Assembly (NCBI GenBank): GCA_902792905.1 | Contig: CADBBH010000008.1 | Span: forward strand, 62,001-126,000 | Direction of reading: 5' to 3' | From: Oscillospiraceae bacterium | Lineage (GTDB): Bacteria > Bacillota > Clostridia > Oscillospirales > Acutalibacteraceae | DNA: 64,000 bases | Part shown: positions 51,929-60,384 of the stretch, piece after piece | Numbering within the stretch: position 1 is the first letter of the stretch | Layout: every line of letters starts with the position of its first letter | The notes under the pieces: generated by a model | The model's database searches: none | Told to the model about the DNA's origin: nothing | Seen by the model: the letters and a program-made list of their open reading frames with translations, nothing else | Made by a program: the position numbers and the translations under genes

Positions 51929-52186
51929 TTATTCAAAATAGTCCATATAGAAGTCTTCAAAGTTAAAGCCTTTGCGCTCCTGATCTCTCTTATGACGCTT
52001 GTCCATGATGCGTTTGACTTCGCGGGCCCTTTTCTTCCGCGCGACATACTCGCTGAAGCTTTCTTTCTCATCCTCCTTGGGAACGGTAAATCCTCTGTTT
52101 TCAAGATCAGACATTTTAGCCTCCTCCGTTATCAGCATTTTCATTGTCATCGACTGATACGTAACTGTTGCAACAATCAGATTCAT
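51929..52186 (-). CDS. Small charged protein of the integrative element
   Basis: 85 aa from the ATG at 52186 (GAGGAATAT upstream); the open frame extends further upstream without a ribosome site. Charged C-terminal half (SEYVARKKRAREVKRIMDKRHKRDQERKGFNFEDFYMDYFE) after a short hydrophobic start. No family recognised. Conserved position before the recombinases suggests an element gene. Confidence 0.5.
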   Translation of the reverse strand: MNLIVATVTYQSMTMKMLITEEAKMSDLENRGFTVPKEDEKESFSEYVARKKRAREVKRIMDKRHKRDQERKGFNFEDFYMDYFE

Positions 52187-52214
52187 ATTTATATTCCTCG
52201 CATTTCTTCTTTGA

Positions 52215-52850
52215 TCAAAATTGTGTTCTTTCCCATTCCTGAAGCTGCTTCCTGTGAAACGCGATTTCATCTCTTTTCATGAGTTCGGTTTCATAGGCAT
52301 AGCGCATCATCTTTTCATTTCCTTTATATCTTTCATCCTTCCGGTAACGGGCCGGAAATCCGAAAATGAAGATGTGCAGGTCATAGGACGCCGAATGATC
52401 TTCGGGATGATTCCTTACATAATCGGCTCTGTACTTGCAAAGCTGACTGTAAATCGGGAAAACATCCAGATCCGAATTGCGATTGACGCCCTGCAGAAAA
52501 CTCAGGCTTTCTCCGCCTTTCACAAGACAGTCGTAATCATAGGGATTCGGATGCTCACTGCTGTACGAAACAAGCAGTACATCGTTTTCCATAAAACCGC
52601 TGAACGTGCTGTGGATGTATTTCAATCCTTTTACGGCGCTGCTGTCGAGATAGCCGTATCCGTATTCGTAAATGCCGTATATAAAACTCTTGGGCAAATC
52701 CTCGCGTTTGATCTCTGTCACATGAAAATTCTCATCAAAGAGAAACCCGTTGGGATCCTGTCTGTCAATGATTTCTCCGTTGACCGATTCCTTCTTGTAT
52801 TTGTAGTAAACATAATTAAACTGTGTGTTTGTTGCTGTATTCGTTTTCAT
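52215..52850 (-). CDS. Unknown protein of the integrative element
   Basis: 211 aa from the ATG at 52850 (GAGGGTTAAAAAG upstream). The same frame is open for about 160 nt further upstream with a protein-like reading, but lacks a start there, so the ancestral gene may have been longer. Middle part rich in Tyr/Phe (FVYYKYKKES, IYGIYEYGYGYLDSS), end DLHIFIFGFPARYRKDERYKG and a charged helix. No signal peptide, no family recognised. Confidence 0.5.
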   Translation of the reverse strand: MKTNTATNTQFNYVYYKYKKESVNGEIIDRQDPNGFLFDENFHVTEIKREDLPKSFIYGIYEYGYGYLDSSAVKGLKYIHSTFSGFMENDVLLVSYSSEHPNPYDYDCLVKGGESLSFLQGVNRNSDLDVFPIYSQLCKYRADYVRNHPEDHSASYDLHIFIFGFPARYRKDERYKGNEKMMRYAYETELMKRDEIAFHRKQLQEWERTQF

Positions 52851-53148
52851 CTTTTTAACCCTCATTCTTATGCAGCCGATGGTACGGACAACCGTCTCAC
52901 CGGCTGCATTTTCATCTATTCTTAGTTTCAGCCGTTTGCCGTTCTCCTCGATGCTCGTTCCTGACCCGGGATCTCCGCGTCGTTTTTTCCGGCATTGGCA
53001 CGCTCATATCGTGGCGTTGCTTCCCCTGACAGCATATCTACATCGCACGGTCATTCAGTTTTCAAGGTGCGTTGAAACAAATACTCGTTTCTCCGGAGGT
53101 CTGTTTGTTTGCCCCTCCATATGTAATTGGAAAATCAACGCCATTTTT
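52851..53148 (-). other. 298-nt gap with a possible 29-aa frame
   Basis: A minus-strand frame at 53144-53055 (starts MALIFQLHMEG, after GGGGTG) reads 29 codons and is followed directly by another short frame. It is probably not more than a leader or chance frame. The frame of the 211-aa protein also stays open into this gap. No RNA gene or terminator recognised. Confidence 0.3.
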
Positions 53149-53583
53149 TCACCCCTGTGAACCGGATTTTTTCATTTTTTCAATCGCTCGCTTGATAGAG
53201 ACGGATATTTTTTGCGTGCTGACTCCTTCCATCTGCGCGATTTCACTCATTTTGTAACCGTAGAAATAGTAAAGCTTAATTCTTCGTCGTGCCGTATCCG
53301 AAAGGCAGGACAACAGTCTTTCACACAAATCCCTGTCTGCAATCAGCACGGAAAAATCCGAGCTGTCATCTGCCATCTCATCGAATCTTTCTTCCTGAGA
53401 GGCAGCACCATCCAGCGCTGAAATCGGAAAAGTATGGTCATAATACCGTTTATCGCTTTTCTTTTCGTTCCAATAACTCCGTTTGAAAGCAATGTATACT
53501 TCTTCACTCACTTCAACATCCTCAAAGCATCCGGTGCAGGTGTTATATATATTCAGCGTATATTTCTTATCGTTGTTATCCAA
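53149..53583 (-). CDS. Sigma-70-like factor of the element
   Basis: 144 aa from a TTG at 53583, with AAAGGAG 9 nt before it. The C-terminal half is a sigma region-4 helix-turn-helix: LSDTARRRIKLYYFYGYKMSEIAQMEGVS then QKISVSIKRAIEKMK. The N-terminal half (TLNIYNTCTGCFEDVEVSEEVYIAFKRSYW) resembles the short sigma-like proteins commonly carried by Tn916/ICE-type elements. It likely steers or couples transcription of the downstream recombinase operon. No region-2 similarity by eye, so it may act as an accessory factor. Confidence 0.78.
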   Translation of the reverse strand: MDNNDKKYTLNIYNTCTGCFEDVEVSEEVYIAFKRSYWNEKKSDKRYYDHTFPISALDGAASQEERFDEMADDSSDFSVLIADRDLCERLLSCLSDTARRRIKLYYFYGYKMSEIAQMEGVSTQKISVSIKRAIEKMKKSGSQG

Positions 53584-53675
53584 TTTCGTAATCTCCTTTG
53601 AATTTCAAATTTCGATTGATTTGAAATTCGGAGATTACGGGTAGGCAGCGATATAGCAAAGCCAGAAAATCATAA

Positions 53676-53712
53676 AAGTCCTTTCCCAAGCGTGAGCTGA
53701 AGGAAAGGACTT
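53676..53712. other. Hairpin in the gap upstream of the sigma-like gene
   Basis: AAGTCCTTTCC (53676-53686) pairs perfectly with GGAAAGGACTT (53702-53712), loop of 15 nt. No T-run on the minus strand. It might be a terminator for the ATPase gene or part of a leader. Confidence 0.4.
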
Positions 53713-53746
53713 CTATCACCATACAAAGCCGAAAATCGCGCAAAAA

Positions 53747-53813
53747 AAGCACCGCAGAATCGAATTGAGCATAGGCATAACCTATCAACTCAATCCGGCT
53801 TCGTACGGTGCTT
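53747..53813. other. Extended hairpin in the gap upstream of the sigma-like gene
   Basis: Outer arms AAGCACCG (53747-53754) and CGGTGCTT (53806-53813); inner arms CGAATTGAG and CTCAATCCG pair with one mismatch, and ATAGG with CCTAT caps the structure. A long nearly continuous stem-loop in a 311-nt gap. Confidence 0.45.
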
Positions 53814-53894
53814 GGAAGTTTATCCAATCACGAATGAGTGATTGCTCCGCTTGCGCGATTTAAAGTCGTATTGATATCTTTTATTAAATTGAAA

Positions 53895-55121
53895 TCAGAT
53901 TATATTACTGGGTATATAGCAATTTTCGTTATCAACCGGGATCACTTCTTCGCACATACAGATAATGCCGCCGGCGCCTCTGTGCAGAGAAGCTTTGTCA
54001 ATCACCTCATACTTTTTGACCTCGCGCGTATCGGGATTGGCAGATTTCTTGATTTCAAACGGATGAATTGCATCGTTTTCCTCTATGAAAACATCAATCT
54101 CTTTTGCTCTGTCATCTCTGTAATAACAGATATTCACCTTGTTTCTGGAATAGGCGTAATTCTTGACAAGCTCCATCACAACATAGTTTTCATAGTAGTG
54201 ACCGCTTGCAGCGCCCTTCATCAATGTTTCTGCCGACAGCCACATGGAGAGATAGGCGCAAAGAGATGTGTCGCAGAAATACAGTTTCGGCGATTTCACA
54301 AGCCGTTTCAGTTCATTGTTTTCATACGGCTTCAAAAGATAGATGATTCCCAACCCCTGCAACACATTGAGCCAGCGTTTTGCTGTCGGCTCCGAGATTT
54401 CCGCCGCCTCGGCAAGCGTTGCATAATTCACCTGCTGTGCCACGAGCGCGGCACAGGCACTGAGAAAGTTTGAGAACTTTATGGAATCGGTAACGCCGCC
54501 GACCTCTGCGGCATCGCGCATCAGATAGGTTTCAATATATGAATTAAAGTAATCGTTGCGCATTTCACTGTCAAGCTCCTGAACTGCCGGCATACCGCCC
54601 GTCCAGATATGCTGAAACACTTGAACAATATCGTTCTTCGGGAACTGTTTCTGCCGTTTCAGAAGCGCGTCCAGTGAAAAAGCAAGCTCCTCCGCCGGGA
54701 TGATTCCGGCCTTCTCTCTTTGAGACAGGCTGTAAAGCGTAAGAATACCGATTCTTCCGGCAAGAGATTCCCGGACCTCTTTCATCATTTTATACTGCTG
54801 TGAACCTGTAATCCAAAACAGACCTTTTTCATCACTTTCATCACAAATGATCTTGATCTGCTCAAAAAGCTCCGGTGCTTTCTGGATCTCATCAATCAGA
54901 ATCGGCGGCTTATATGTCTGGAAGAACAGCACGGGATCAGATTTGGCAAGCCGCCGCACGGCGCTGTTGTCCAGCGTAACATAGGTGCGGTCTGTTCCTT
55001 CTGCAAGGTGCCGAAGCATGGTTGTTTTACCGACCTGCCTGGCTCCGGTTACGAGGATCGCTTTGAAATTCGCATTCATTTTCAGGAATTTTCGTTCCAG
55101 CTCACGGTGAACATATTTCAC
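53895..55121 (-). CDS. AAA-type ATPase with DUF4143 domain
   Basis: 408 aa from a GTG at 55121 (AGAGAGGCG upstream). Walker A GARQVGKTT at about 27-35, Walker B PPILIDEIQKAPE near 75, and sensor-like GLFWITGSQQY. The C-terminal part (EIDVFIEENDAIHPFEIKKSANPDTREVKKY) has the PD-(D/E)xK-like motif of DUF4143 proteins. These are common in mobile elements and genome islands; cellular role is not established, and a role in restriction or stability has been suggested for the nuclease-like half. A dyad at 55142 lies in its leader. Confidence 0.85.
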   Translation of the reverse strand: MKYVHRELERKFLKMNANFKAILVTGARQVGKTTMLRHLAEGTDRTYVTLDNSAVRRLAKSDPVLFFQTYKPPILIDEIQKAPELFEQIKIICDESDEKGLFWITGSQQYKMMKEVRESLAGRIGILTLYSLSQREKAGIIPAEELAFSLDALLKRQKQFPKNDIVQVFQHIWTGGMPAVQELDSEMRNDYFNSYIETYLMRDAAEVGGVTDSIKFSNFLSACAALVAQQVNYATLAEAAEISEPTAKRWLNVLQGLGIIYLLKPYENNELKRLVKSPKLYFCDTSLCAYLSMWLSAETLMKGAASGHYYENYVVMELVKNYAYSRNKVNICYYRDDRAKEIDVFIEENDAIHPFEIKKSANPDTREVKKYEVIDKASLHRGAGGIICMCEEVIPVDNENCYIPSNII

Positions 55122-55141
55122 ATTGATCGCCTCTCTTTGGA

Positions 55142-55167
55142 GTAATCTAATATCAATGTTAGATTAC
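55142..55167 (-). promoter_or_regulatory. Dyad operator-like site upstream of the DUF4143 ATPase gene
   Basis: GTAATCTAA (55142-55150) and TTAGATTAC (55159-55167) form perfect 9-bp arms around 8 nt, 20 nt before the GTG at 55121. It has the size and spacing of a repressor operator. Confidence 0.45.
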
Positions 55168-55261
55168 CACACTTTTGCGCTATTGTCAACTTGATAACCG
55201 GATGTTTTACGCATTTATATTATTTCGCTGAAATTCTGGCTTAACAATCACCTTTTTCCTT

Positions 55262-55531
55262 TTATTCGTCTTCCAGTGTGCGAAAAAATGACAGCCCCTG
55301 TATGCGTTCGCCTTTGCATTTGGAACACTTGATTTGCACAAAGCAGTCTCCTGTACCCCATACATCGCCGATATAGTATCCGCAGCGGGCGCAGCGCAAT
55401 TCTCTGCGTTCCAACTTGCGTGCGCCTTCTTGCGATTTCAATAAGCGAACGATCACATCTTCCGGCAGCCGTTCTCCGTGCTGATCATACATGATGCCGA
55501 AATCCGTATGTCTTGTATTCGTTACATTCAT
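55262..55531 (-). CDS. Small zinc-ribbon protein, Com-like
   Basis: 89 aa; ATG at 55531, 2 nt before the stop of the upstream peptidase frame. N-terminal charged helix region with KSQEGARKLERRELRC, then RCARCGYYIGDVWGTGDCFVQIKCSKCKG, a CxxC...CxxC ribbon much like the phage Mu Com translational activator. Probably RNA-binding and regulatory. Confidence 0.65.
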   Translation of the reverse strand: MNVTNTRHTDFGIMYDQHGERLPEDVIVRLLKSQEGARKLERRELRCARCGYYIGDVWGTGDCFVQIKCSKCKGERIQGLSFFRTLEDE

Positions 55532-55532
55532 A

Positions 55533-56252
55533 TCAATATACTCCCATTTCCATCAATTGACCAGTAAAAGCACTTGCAGGCTTCTTGTTAAACATTTTCA
55601 GCTTTTTGAACCGATGAAACAAATCTTCATAACTGACCCCAAGCCGATCCGCCATCTTCTGCAGTTTTATCTTATCCTCATCCGAAAGCATAAACCTTCC
55701 GTACAGAGTTAAATACTCCCCGTTGTTATATCTTTTCAAAACGCGCTCAAGTAAATATACCGGCATAAAGATTCCGTAATAGAACTTATCGGCATACAGT
55801 TCTGCAAGATTAAGCTTTTCGTGCAACTCCTCAACCCCGGTTTCTCGCTCCGTATCCAGCTCGCTTCTGTAACAGGCTTTTGCAAGACCCGGGGCTTGCA
55901 GAAACATGATTTTGTGGCCGAATTCATGTCCCAGCGTTTTGTTTTTTTCTGTAATATACCGGCTTCTGAGCAAGAAGCTATCGAGAACAACTGTATCCTC
56001 AGGAAAAATGACTTGCTTTCGTGAACCGTTTTTAAAAATCCAGAGCGGTGTCACCCCGTCGGAATAAAAACCGATTTTACCTCTGTCATCTTCGGCAATA
56101 TTTTCATAAACTACATTCAAACCGAACATGGCCTTCATTAAATCCTGAATGTCCAGGCACCAGTGATTCTTCTGGTGCGTCATGGATTCATAGGTTTTGC
56201 GAATATTTTATGTGAGGTCATCGATTTCTTCGTCTGTATAAAACTTTCTCAT
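55533..56252 (-). pseudogene. ImmA/IrrE-type metallopeptidase gene interrupted by an early ochre codon
   Basis: The natural start appears to be the ATG at 56252, which overlaps the upstream stop (ATGA) and gives MRKFYTDEEIDDLT followed by TAA at 56210-56208 in the same frame. The rest reads on openly (NIRKTYESMTHQKNHWCLDIQDL...). From 56183 an ATG without ribosome site could start a 216-aa product. HEFGH in TLGHEFGHKIMF is the zinc-binding HExxH motif of ImmA/IrrE peptidases, which cleave element repressors. The nonsense codon probably disables it, though sequencing error or readthrough is possible. It sits by the LexA-like repressor gene, the usual partner type. Confidence 0.7.
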
Positions 56253-56494
56253 CCATATAACCTCACTTTCTCTGCATCAATATACCAGCCTCCGTCATCT
56301 CTATAGATGTCACGTTCTGAATTGCCTATTCTGACAGTATATCGTTTACCGGAAAACTCATCTTCTGCTGCCTCGCAAACATGAAGTACTTTATCAATTT
56401 CAAATTGCTTTTCTTTGCTCCAAATAATATCTTTCGGAAGCTCTTCACCAAATATACTGAATTCAACAGAAACATTTATATACTTTTTCTTCAC
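56249..56494 (-). CDS. Small conserved element protein
   Basis: 81 aa from a GTG at 56494 (GAGGAATAGAT upstream); ATG at 56512 is an alternative. KKKYINVSVEFSIFGE, FEIDKVLHVCEA and YTVRIGNSERDIYRDDGGWYID read as a beta-rich small protein that recurs in integrative elements of Firmicutes next to ImmA-like genes. No biochemical role known. Overlaps the ImmA-type frame by 4 nt. Confidence 0.6.
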   Translation of the reverse strand: MKKKYINVSVEFSIFGEELPKDIIWSKEKQFEIDKVLHVCEAAEDEFSGKRYTVRIGNSERDIYRDDGGWYIDAEKVRLYG

Positions 56495-56664
56495 ATCTAT
56501 TCCTCGCTTCATACAATACTGATTATCTCTTTTACACCATTAAACTTGCTGTCAAAATCCCTACATTCTACAAAAAGCAGAATGATATCGGATCAACTAA
56601 TAAAAGATTTATGGTTACAATCAGCTATGATACTGTAAAACCATTTCAAATAATCCGATAAATA

Positions 56665-57276
56665 TCAAAATGTTTTAATCATATGCTTCGCAACTCCCTG
56701 GCAGACAAACGAATCAAGTTCTATCGTTTCATCCGGATACTTTTCTTCATTCATATATGCGAAAACATATTTACCGTTTTTCTTTCCTTTATACTGTTTG
56801 AGCGTATTCTCATTGTCGGCATTCAGAACCACGACGATGTCACCGGTTTTAGGCTTTGCGTTTTTGTCAACAACCACAAGAACGCCGGGTTCAATGCCTG
56901 AATCTACCATTGAATCACCATAGGCACGAAGGATATAGAAATCACCTTTTCCGAAAATGGACTCCGGCAAATTTACATATTCCTCTATATTCTCTTCCTC
57001 CGAAGTGGGATCACCGCAGCCGATGATCCCGCAGACAGGTGCGCTGACCTTTGCCGGAGAATGGCATTTGGAGATCACAGCAGTCACGATGGATTCACCG
57101 TCATACGAAAGCAAACCCTCGGCATTCATCTCCAGCACATAGCGGTATGCCTGCACTTTACTCGTTCCGCATCCGTCTCCGATTTCCTGAAAGGAAGGCG
57201 ACCGGTGATGTTCCCGATAAAACGCATTTATGAAGTCGATCATTTTTTCTTTGAGTACCGGGCTTTTCGTTCTCAT
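56665..57276 (-). CDS. LexA-like repressor
   Basis: 203 aa; ATG at 57276 after GAGGTG. N-terminal winged helix (IDFINAFYREHHRSPSFQEIGDGCG...) and C-terminal S24 peptidase. Candidate self-cleavage site is C87-G88 in IIGCGDP, as in UmuD, where cellular LexA has Ala-Gly. Catalytic pair S122 (in AYGDSMVDSG) and K160 (in NENTLKQYKG). It probably represses the element's own promoters and is cleaved upon RecA activation; ImmA-type cleavage is the alternative inducer. It lies next to a promoter with a dyad. Could be the host LexA, but the element context favours an element repressor. Confidence 0.82.
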   Translation of the reverse strand: MRTKSPVLKEKMIDFINAFYREHHRSPSFQEIGDGCGTSKVQAYRYVLEMNAEGLLSYDGESIVTAVISKCHSPAKVSAPVCGIIGCGDPTSEEENIEEYVNLPESIFGKGDFYILRAYGDSMVDSGIEPGVLVVVDKNAKPKTGDIVVVLNADNENTLKQYKGKKNGKYVFAYMNEEKYPDETIELDSFVCQGVAKHMIKTF

Positions 57277-57295
57277 AAAGCACCTCGTTTTCTAT

Positions 57296-57314
57296 AAGTA
57301 ACGGCTCGTTACTT
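57296..57314 (-). promoter_or_regulatory. Dyad operator at the LexA-like gene
   Basis: AAGTAACG (57296-57303) and CGTTACTT (57307-57314) form perfect arms around GCT, in the transcribed leader just upstream of the LexA-like start. Position and symmetry fit an autoregulatory operator. Confidence 0.6.
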
Positions 57315-57324
57315 CTGTGACATT

Positions 57325-57353
57325 ACTATATCATGCACAAATGTTCGTGTCAA
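57325..57353 (-). promoter_or_regulatory. Sigma-A promoter of the LexA-like gene
   Basis: On the minus strand TTGACA (57353-57348), 17-nt spacer, TATAGT (57330-57325). The spacer includes CGAACATTTGTGC, which only loosely resembles the Gram-positive SOS box. Confidence 0.78.
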
Positions 57354-57423
57354 TGGGTTTTTCGACAAAATTTTGAAGGTGGGGAATATTCACCACAGCA
57401 CTAAAAATTTTATTTAATATATG

Positions 57424-57452
57424 TTGATATGTATATTCCTGTCTGGTATAAT
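57424..57452 (+). promoter_or_regulatory. Sigma-A promoter of the CoiA-like gene
   Basis: TTGATA (57424-57429), 17-nt spacer, TATAAT (57447-57452), 49 nt before the ATG at 57501. It diverges from the LexA-like promoter. Confidence 0.72.
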
Positions 57453-57500
57453 TGATTTGGTAAAATAAAGAAGAAAAATAGCAATCTTTTGGAGGCTTAA

Positions 57501-58624
57501 ATGAGCATCAAAAACCCCTTTGCCCTTCGTGACGGAATTATCATCTCTATTGACGACCTTGATGAAAGCGAACGAGGTCTGGCCTGCAATTGCGTTTGCC
57601 CCCATTGCGGAGATAAGTTCCAGGCAAGAATGGGAAATATCCGATCCATCATTTTGCCCACGACGGTGAAGGATGTGATGAAGAAATCGCATTCCTCAAG
57701 GGCTTGTATCTGATGATGCAGCGATACATTGACAATCATGAAATCACACTGCCACCTTTGGATGTGTCCTGGACATATAGCGGCGAAAGATTTTCCGAAG
57801 AAAACTTCTGGAGCAGGGTTTCTCTAAATCCGCATCAATATTACAACACGACTCATGTGAATGATTCGGTAAAAATCAAATTCGATAAAAGCGAGCTCTG
57901 CTATGACGGTGAACGACCAACAGCGCTGGAACTAACGTATAACGCTTCCAAGCTATACATTGCAATCAATCCGCCTGCGACCTTTTGCAAGCAGTCTAAA
58001 GCCAGATCCTTCTTTCCGAACAGTTATCTGGTATTGGATGTTTCAAAAGCTGTGTTTGAGAATCTCACCTCGGAACAATGCTTTCACATTTTATCAAAAG
58101 GAATGAGCAATTGGCACTGGGGGCATAACGCCAAAGCCATCAAAGCTCTGGATCTGATCAACGCAGAAAACGACAGAAGGCAGGAAGCACTTCGGCGTGA
58201 AATGGAAGAACTAAATAAGAAAAGGCAAAAACAGCAGGAAGAAGAAAAGCGCCGTCGGGAACTGTATCGACAGCAACTCGAAAAGCAAGCTCTGGAAAGA
58301 GAAAAACAGATCAAAAAACAAACATGGCAAAATCGGAACCAAGTAGCCGACTTTCAGACTGGCATTTTACAACCCGAAGCCACGCAAGCAAAGCGAAATG
58401 AAGGCATTCAGAAAAACCACAAAGTATGCCTGAAGGAAGGATATGCCGAAATCAAGGATCTGTTTGAAAAAGGTGATCAATCAAATATCATTCGCGATTC
58501 TTACGGACAGCGCTGGGTGAAATGCGAGATCTGCGGAGAAATCAAGCCGGATTATGATTTCGGATCCTATGGCGGGTTGAATCATGTGAATATGGGAACG
58601 TGCCGTGATTGCGGAAAAAAGTAG
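57501..58624 (+). pseudogene. CoiA-like gene with a single-base frameshift
   Basis: Two frames continue one another: 57501-57713 begins MSIKNPFALRDGIIIS... with a zinc-ribbon half CVCPHCGDKFQARMGNIRS, then loses frame. Restoring one C in the CCGATCC run near 57645 gives HHFAHDGEGCDEEIAF continuing directly into the frame at 57704-58624 (GLYLMMQRYIDN...). HHFAH after an N-terminal ribbon is the CoiA-family motif. The rest is a long coiled coil (KKRQKQQEEEKRRREL) and a C-terminal C..C....C..C ribbon (CEICGEIKPDY...CRDCG). CoiA aids DNA processing in competence; these relatives occur in mobile elements. As written the gene is inactive unless the base is a sequencing error. Confidence 0.72.
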
Positions 58625-58640
58625 AAAGTGGAGTATTCTT

Positions 58641-59618
58641 ATGGAAAAGCAACAGAATCAGAACCGGCTCATTGAATTGCTTAAATATCTGTGGAACAAC
58701 ACAGACAAAGAACACTATACAACAATTGTTGAGCTCCAGAAGTATCTGCAAGATCTGGGCTTTCGTCCTGACCGGAAGACGCTGACCAAGGATATAGAAA
58801 CACTTAATTCAATCGGATTCTTTGACATTGAGCATGACCGCAGCATTCAGAACAGATACTACATATCAAGGCGATACTTCTCAGAAGCGGATGTGAAAAT
58901 GCTCTGCGACGCCATCCGATCATCCTATTTCATTTCCGAGCGCAATGCCAAAGAGCTCATAACCATGCTTGAAACATTTGTTGGTCCGACAGCAAAACCA
59001 AGTCTGTCTTCCCCTGCTTTCATTGACGCTTCCGTAAAAACAAAAAACGCGAATACAATCAGGAACGCCGGCAAGATCTCGAAGGCAATTGCGGAAAAGA
59101 AGAAAATCTCATTCAAGTATTTTGACTATACAGTTGTGGGCAAAAAAGAGCATAAGGGTAACAAAAAATATCTTGTATCCCCTTATGCAATGATCATAGA
59201 TGACGGCAAGTATTACTTTGCCGGTTTTGAAGAAGAAGAAGGAATGATCAAAACATTCCGCATTGATAAAACTGATGCACTGATTGTTACATCCTTTGCG
59301 GCTGTTCCACAGCCAAAATCATTCACTGCAAAGAGATTTGCTTCACAAACAAAAATGTATTCCGGGTATGAAAGCGAAGTTGAGCTCCTCTGTCACAAAG
59401 ACGCCATGTACGGCATTATTGACAAATTCGGTCCGAAAGTGAAAACCGAGAAAGTAGACGATAAACACTTCATTGCGTATATTACCACAGACATTTCACC
59501 GACACTTTTCGGCTGGGTGGTGGGATATGGTGGGAAGATCCAAATCACAGCTCCCCAGAATGTAAAAAACGATTATATAAAGCTTCTAAAGCTATATGAC
59601 CGTTTATATATGTTTTAA
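58641..59618 (+). CDS. WYL-domain transcriptional regulator
   Basis: 325 aa from the ATG at 58641 (GTGGAG upstream). N-terminal winged HTH (LIELLKYLWNNTDKEHYTTIVELQKYL...DIETLNSIGFFDI), then WYL domain with ISFKYFDYTVVG and SPYAMIIDDGKYYFAGFE, and a WCX-like C-terminal extension. WYL proteins sense nucleic acid or nucleotides and often repress genes of defence systems or mobile elements. It starts 17 nt after the CoiA-like frame and ends inside the adjacent helicase fragment. Confidence 0.85.
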   Translation: MEKQQNQNRLIELLKYLWNNTDKEHYTTIVELQKYLQDLGFRPDRKTLTKDIETLNSIGFFDIEHDRSIQNRYYISRRYFSEADVKMLCDAIRSSYFISERNAKELITMLETFVGPTAKPSLSSPAFIDASVKTKNANTIRNAGKISKAIAEKKKISFKYFDYTVVGKKEHKGNKKYLVSPYAMIIDDGKYYFAGFEEEEGMIKTFRIDKTDALIVTSFAAVPQPKSFTAKRFASQTKMYSGYESEVELLCHKDAMYGIIDKFGPKVKTEKVDDKHFIAYITTDISPTLFGWVVGYGGKIQITAPQNVKNDYIKLLKLYDRLYMF

Positions 59619-60384
59619 ATGCCTTCTTAATATGTGCTCTGCAATCTGCAATTGATAATTCAGAATACTCTTGAAGGAAATCTACTTGAAAGAGATACTT
59701 TACAAAATCTTCCTCCGACAAGTTTTCACCGAGTTGAACAAGAATATTAGTTGGTTTATCAATATAAATGGCATCAAAGTCTTTCTCCTCAATGCCACTC
59801 TTTTTCCATCCATTTGTTTTTACTATTTCATTGGATAAATTAGAAGGAATAGGGTATTGAAGATTCTGACCTGCACCGATGGTTTGATAAACCGAAATCA
59901 CAAATATCTTTTCACCTAATGACAGGCGTTTAATTATTTCGTCCTTTTTTGAATCATATTCAGCGCCATCAAGCTGAACGACACTTTTTCTTGCATCTAA
60001 CGAAGAATTATATTTTTTGAGAATGAGGTTAAAGAGATCATATAAGGTATCAAGATTCAACTGCGAGTCATATGATCTCGGATGTTTTGTTAAAACGCAA
60101 AGAAATGATTGTATGTCATCATGAACTGCAAACTCTTTATATGCTAAAGCGATTCTCAAATATCGTCTCTGATTATAATCGTTAGACTCAGATACACTTG
60201 TTTTAATTTTTTCAAAAGCCCAATTGCAAAGCTCGTCATCTTCAAAAACATCAAACCAAGAGTCAACAGAATATGCCTCATCATCATCCATCCCAATTAA
60301 ATTGGTATGGATGTTTATGTTTTTATAACCGATTTGGTTATTGTCAAAATCAGTTTTTAATCGGACTTTATCATCTTCTGATAT
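59545..60384 (-). pseudogene. C-terminal fragment of a helicase-like protein
   Basis: The minus-strand frame contains IFVISVYQTIGAGQNLQYPIP, similar to motif V of superfamily-2 helicases, and CRAHIKKAFKTYIN near its end. There is no N-terminal ATPase part. Its protein-like section runs from about 60384 to about 59620; downstream it reads over the end of the WYL gene to a stop at 59545. Upstream it meets the kinase fragment. A remnant left by recombination, likely from a defence-type or element helicase. Confidence 0.6.

Noticed and set aside
52825..53160. A 111-codon plus-strand frame in the gap before the sigma-like gene
   Set aside because: No ribosome site, overlaps the start of the 211-aa gene on the other strand and has no recognisable features.
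57331..57347. CGAACATTTGTGC as a standard SOS box
   Set aside because: It departs from the Gram-positive consensus at three positions and lies in the promoter spacer by chance or as a weak site only; the dyad at 57296 is more convincing.
57414..57692. Minus-strand frame opposite the start of the CoiA-like gene
   Set aside because: It is the complement of the CoiA-like gene and its ATG lies within that gene's coding sequence, with no ribosome site.
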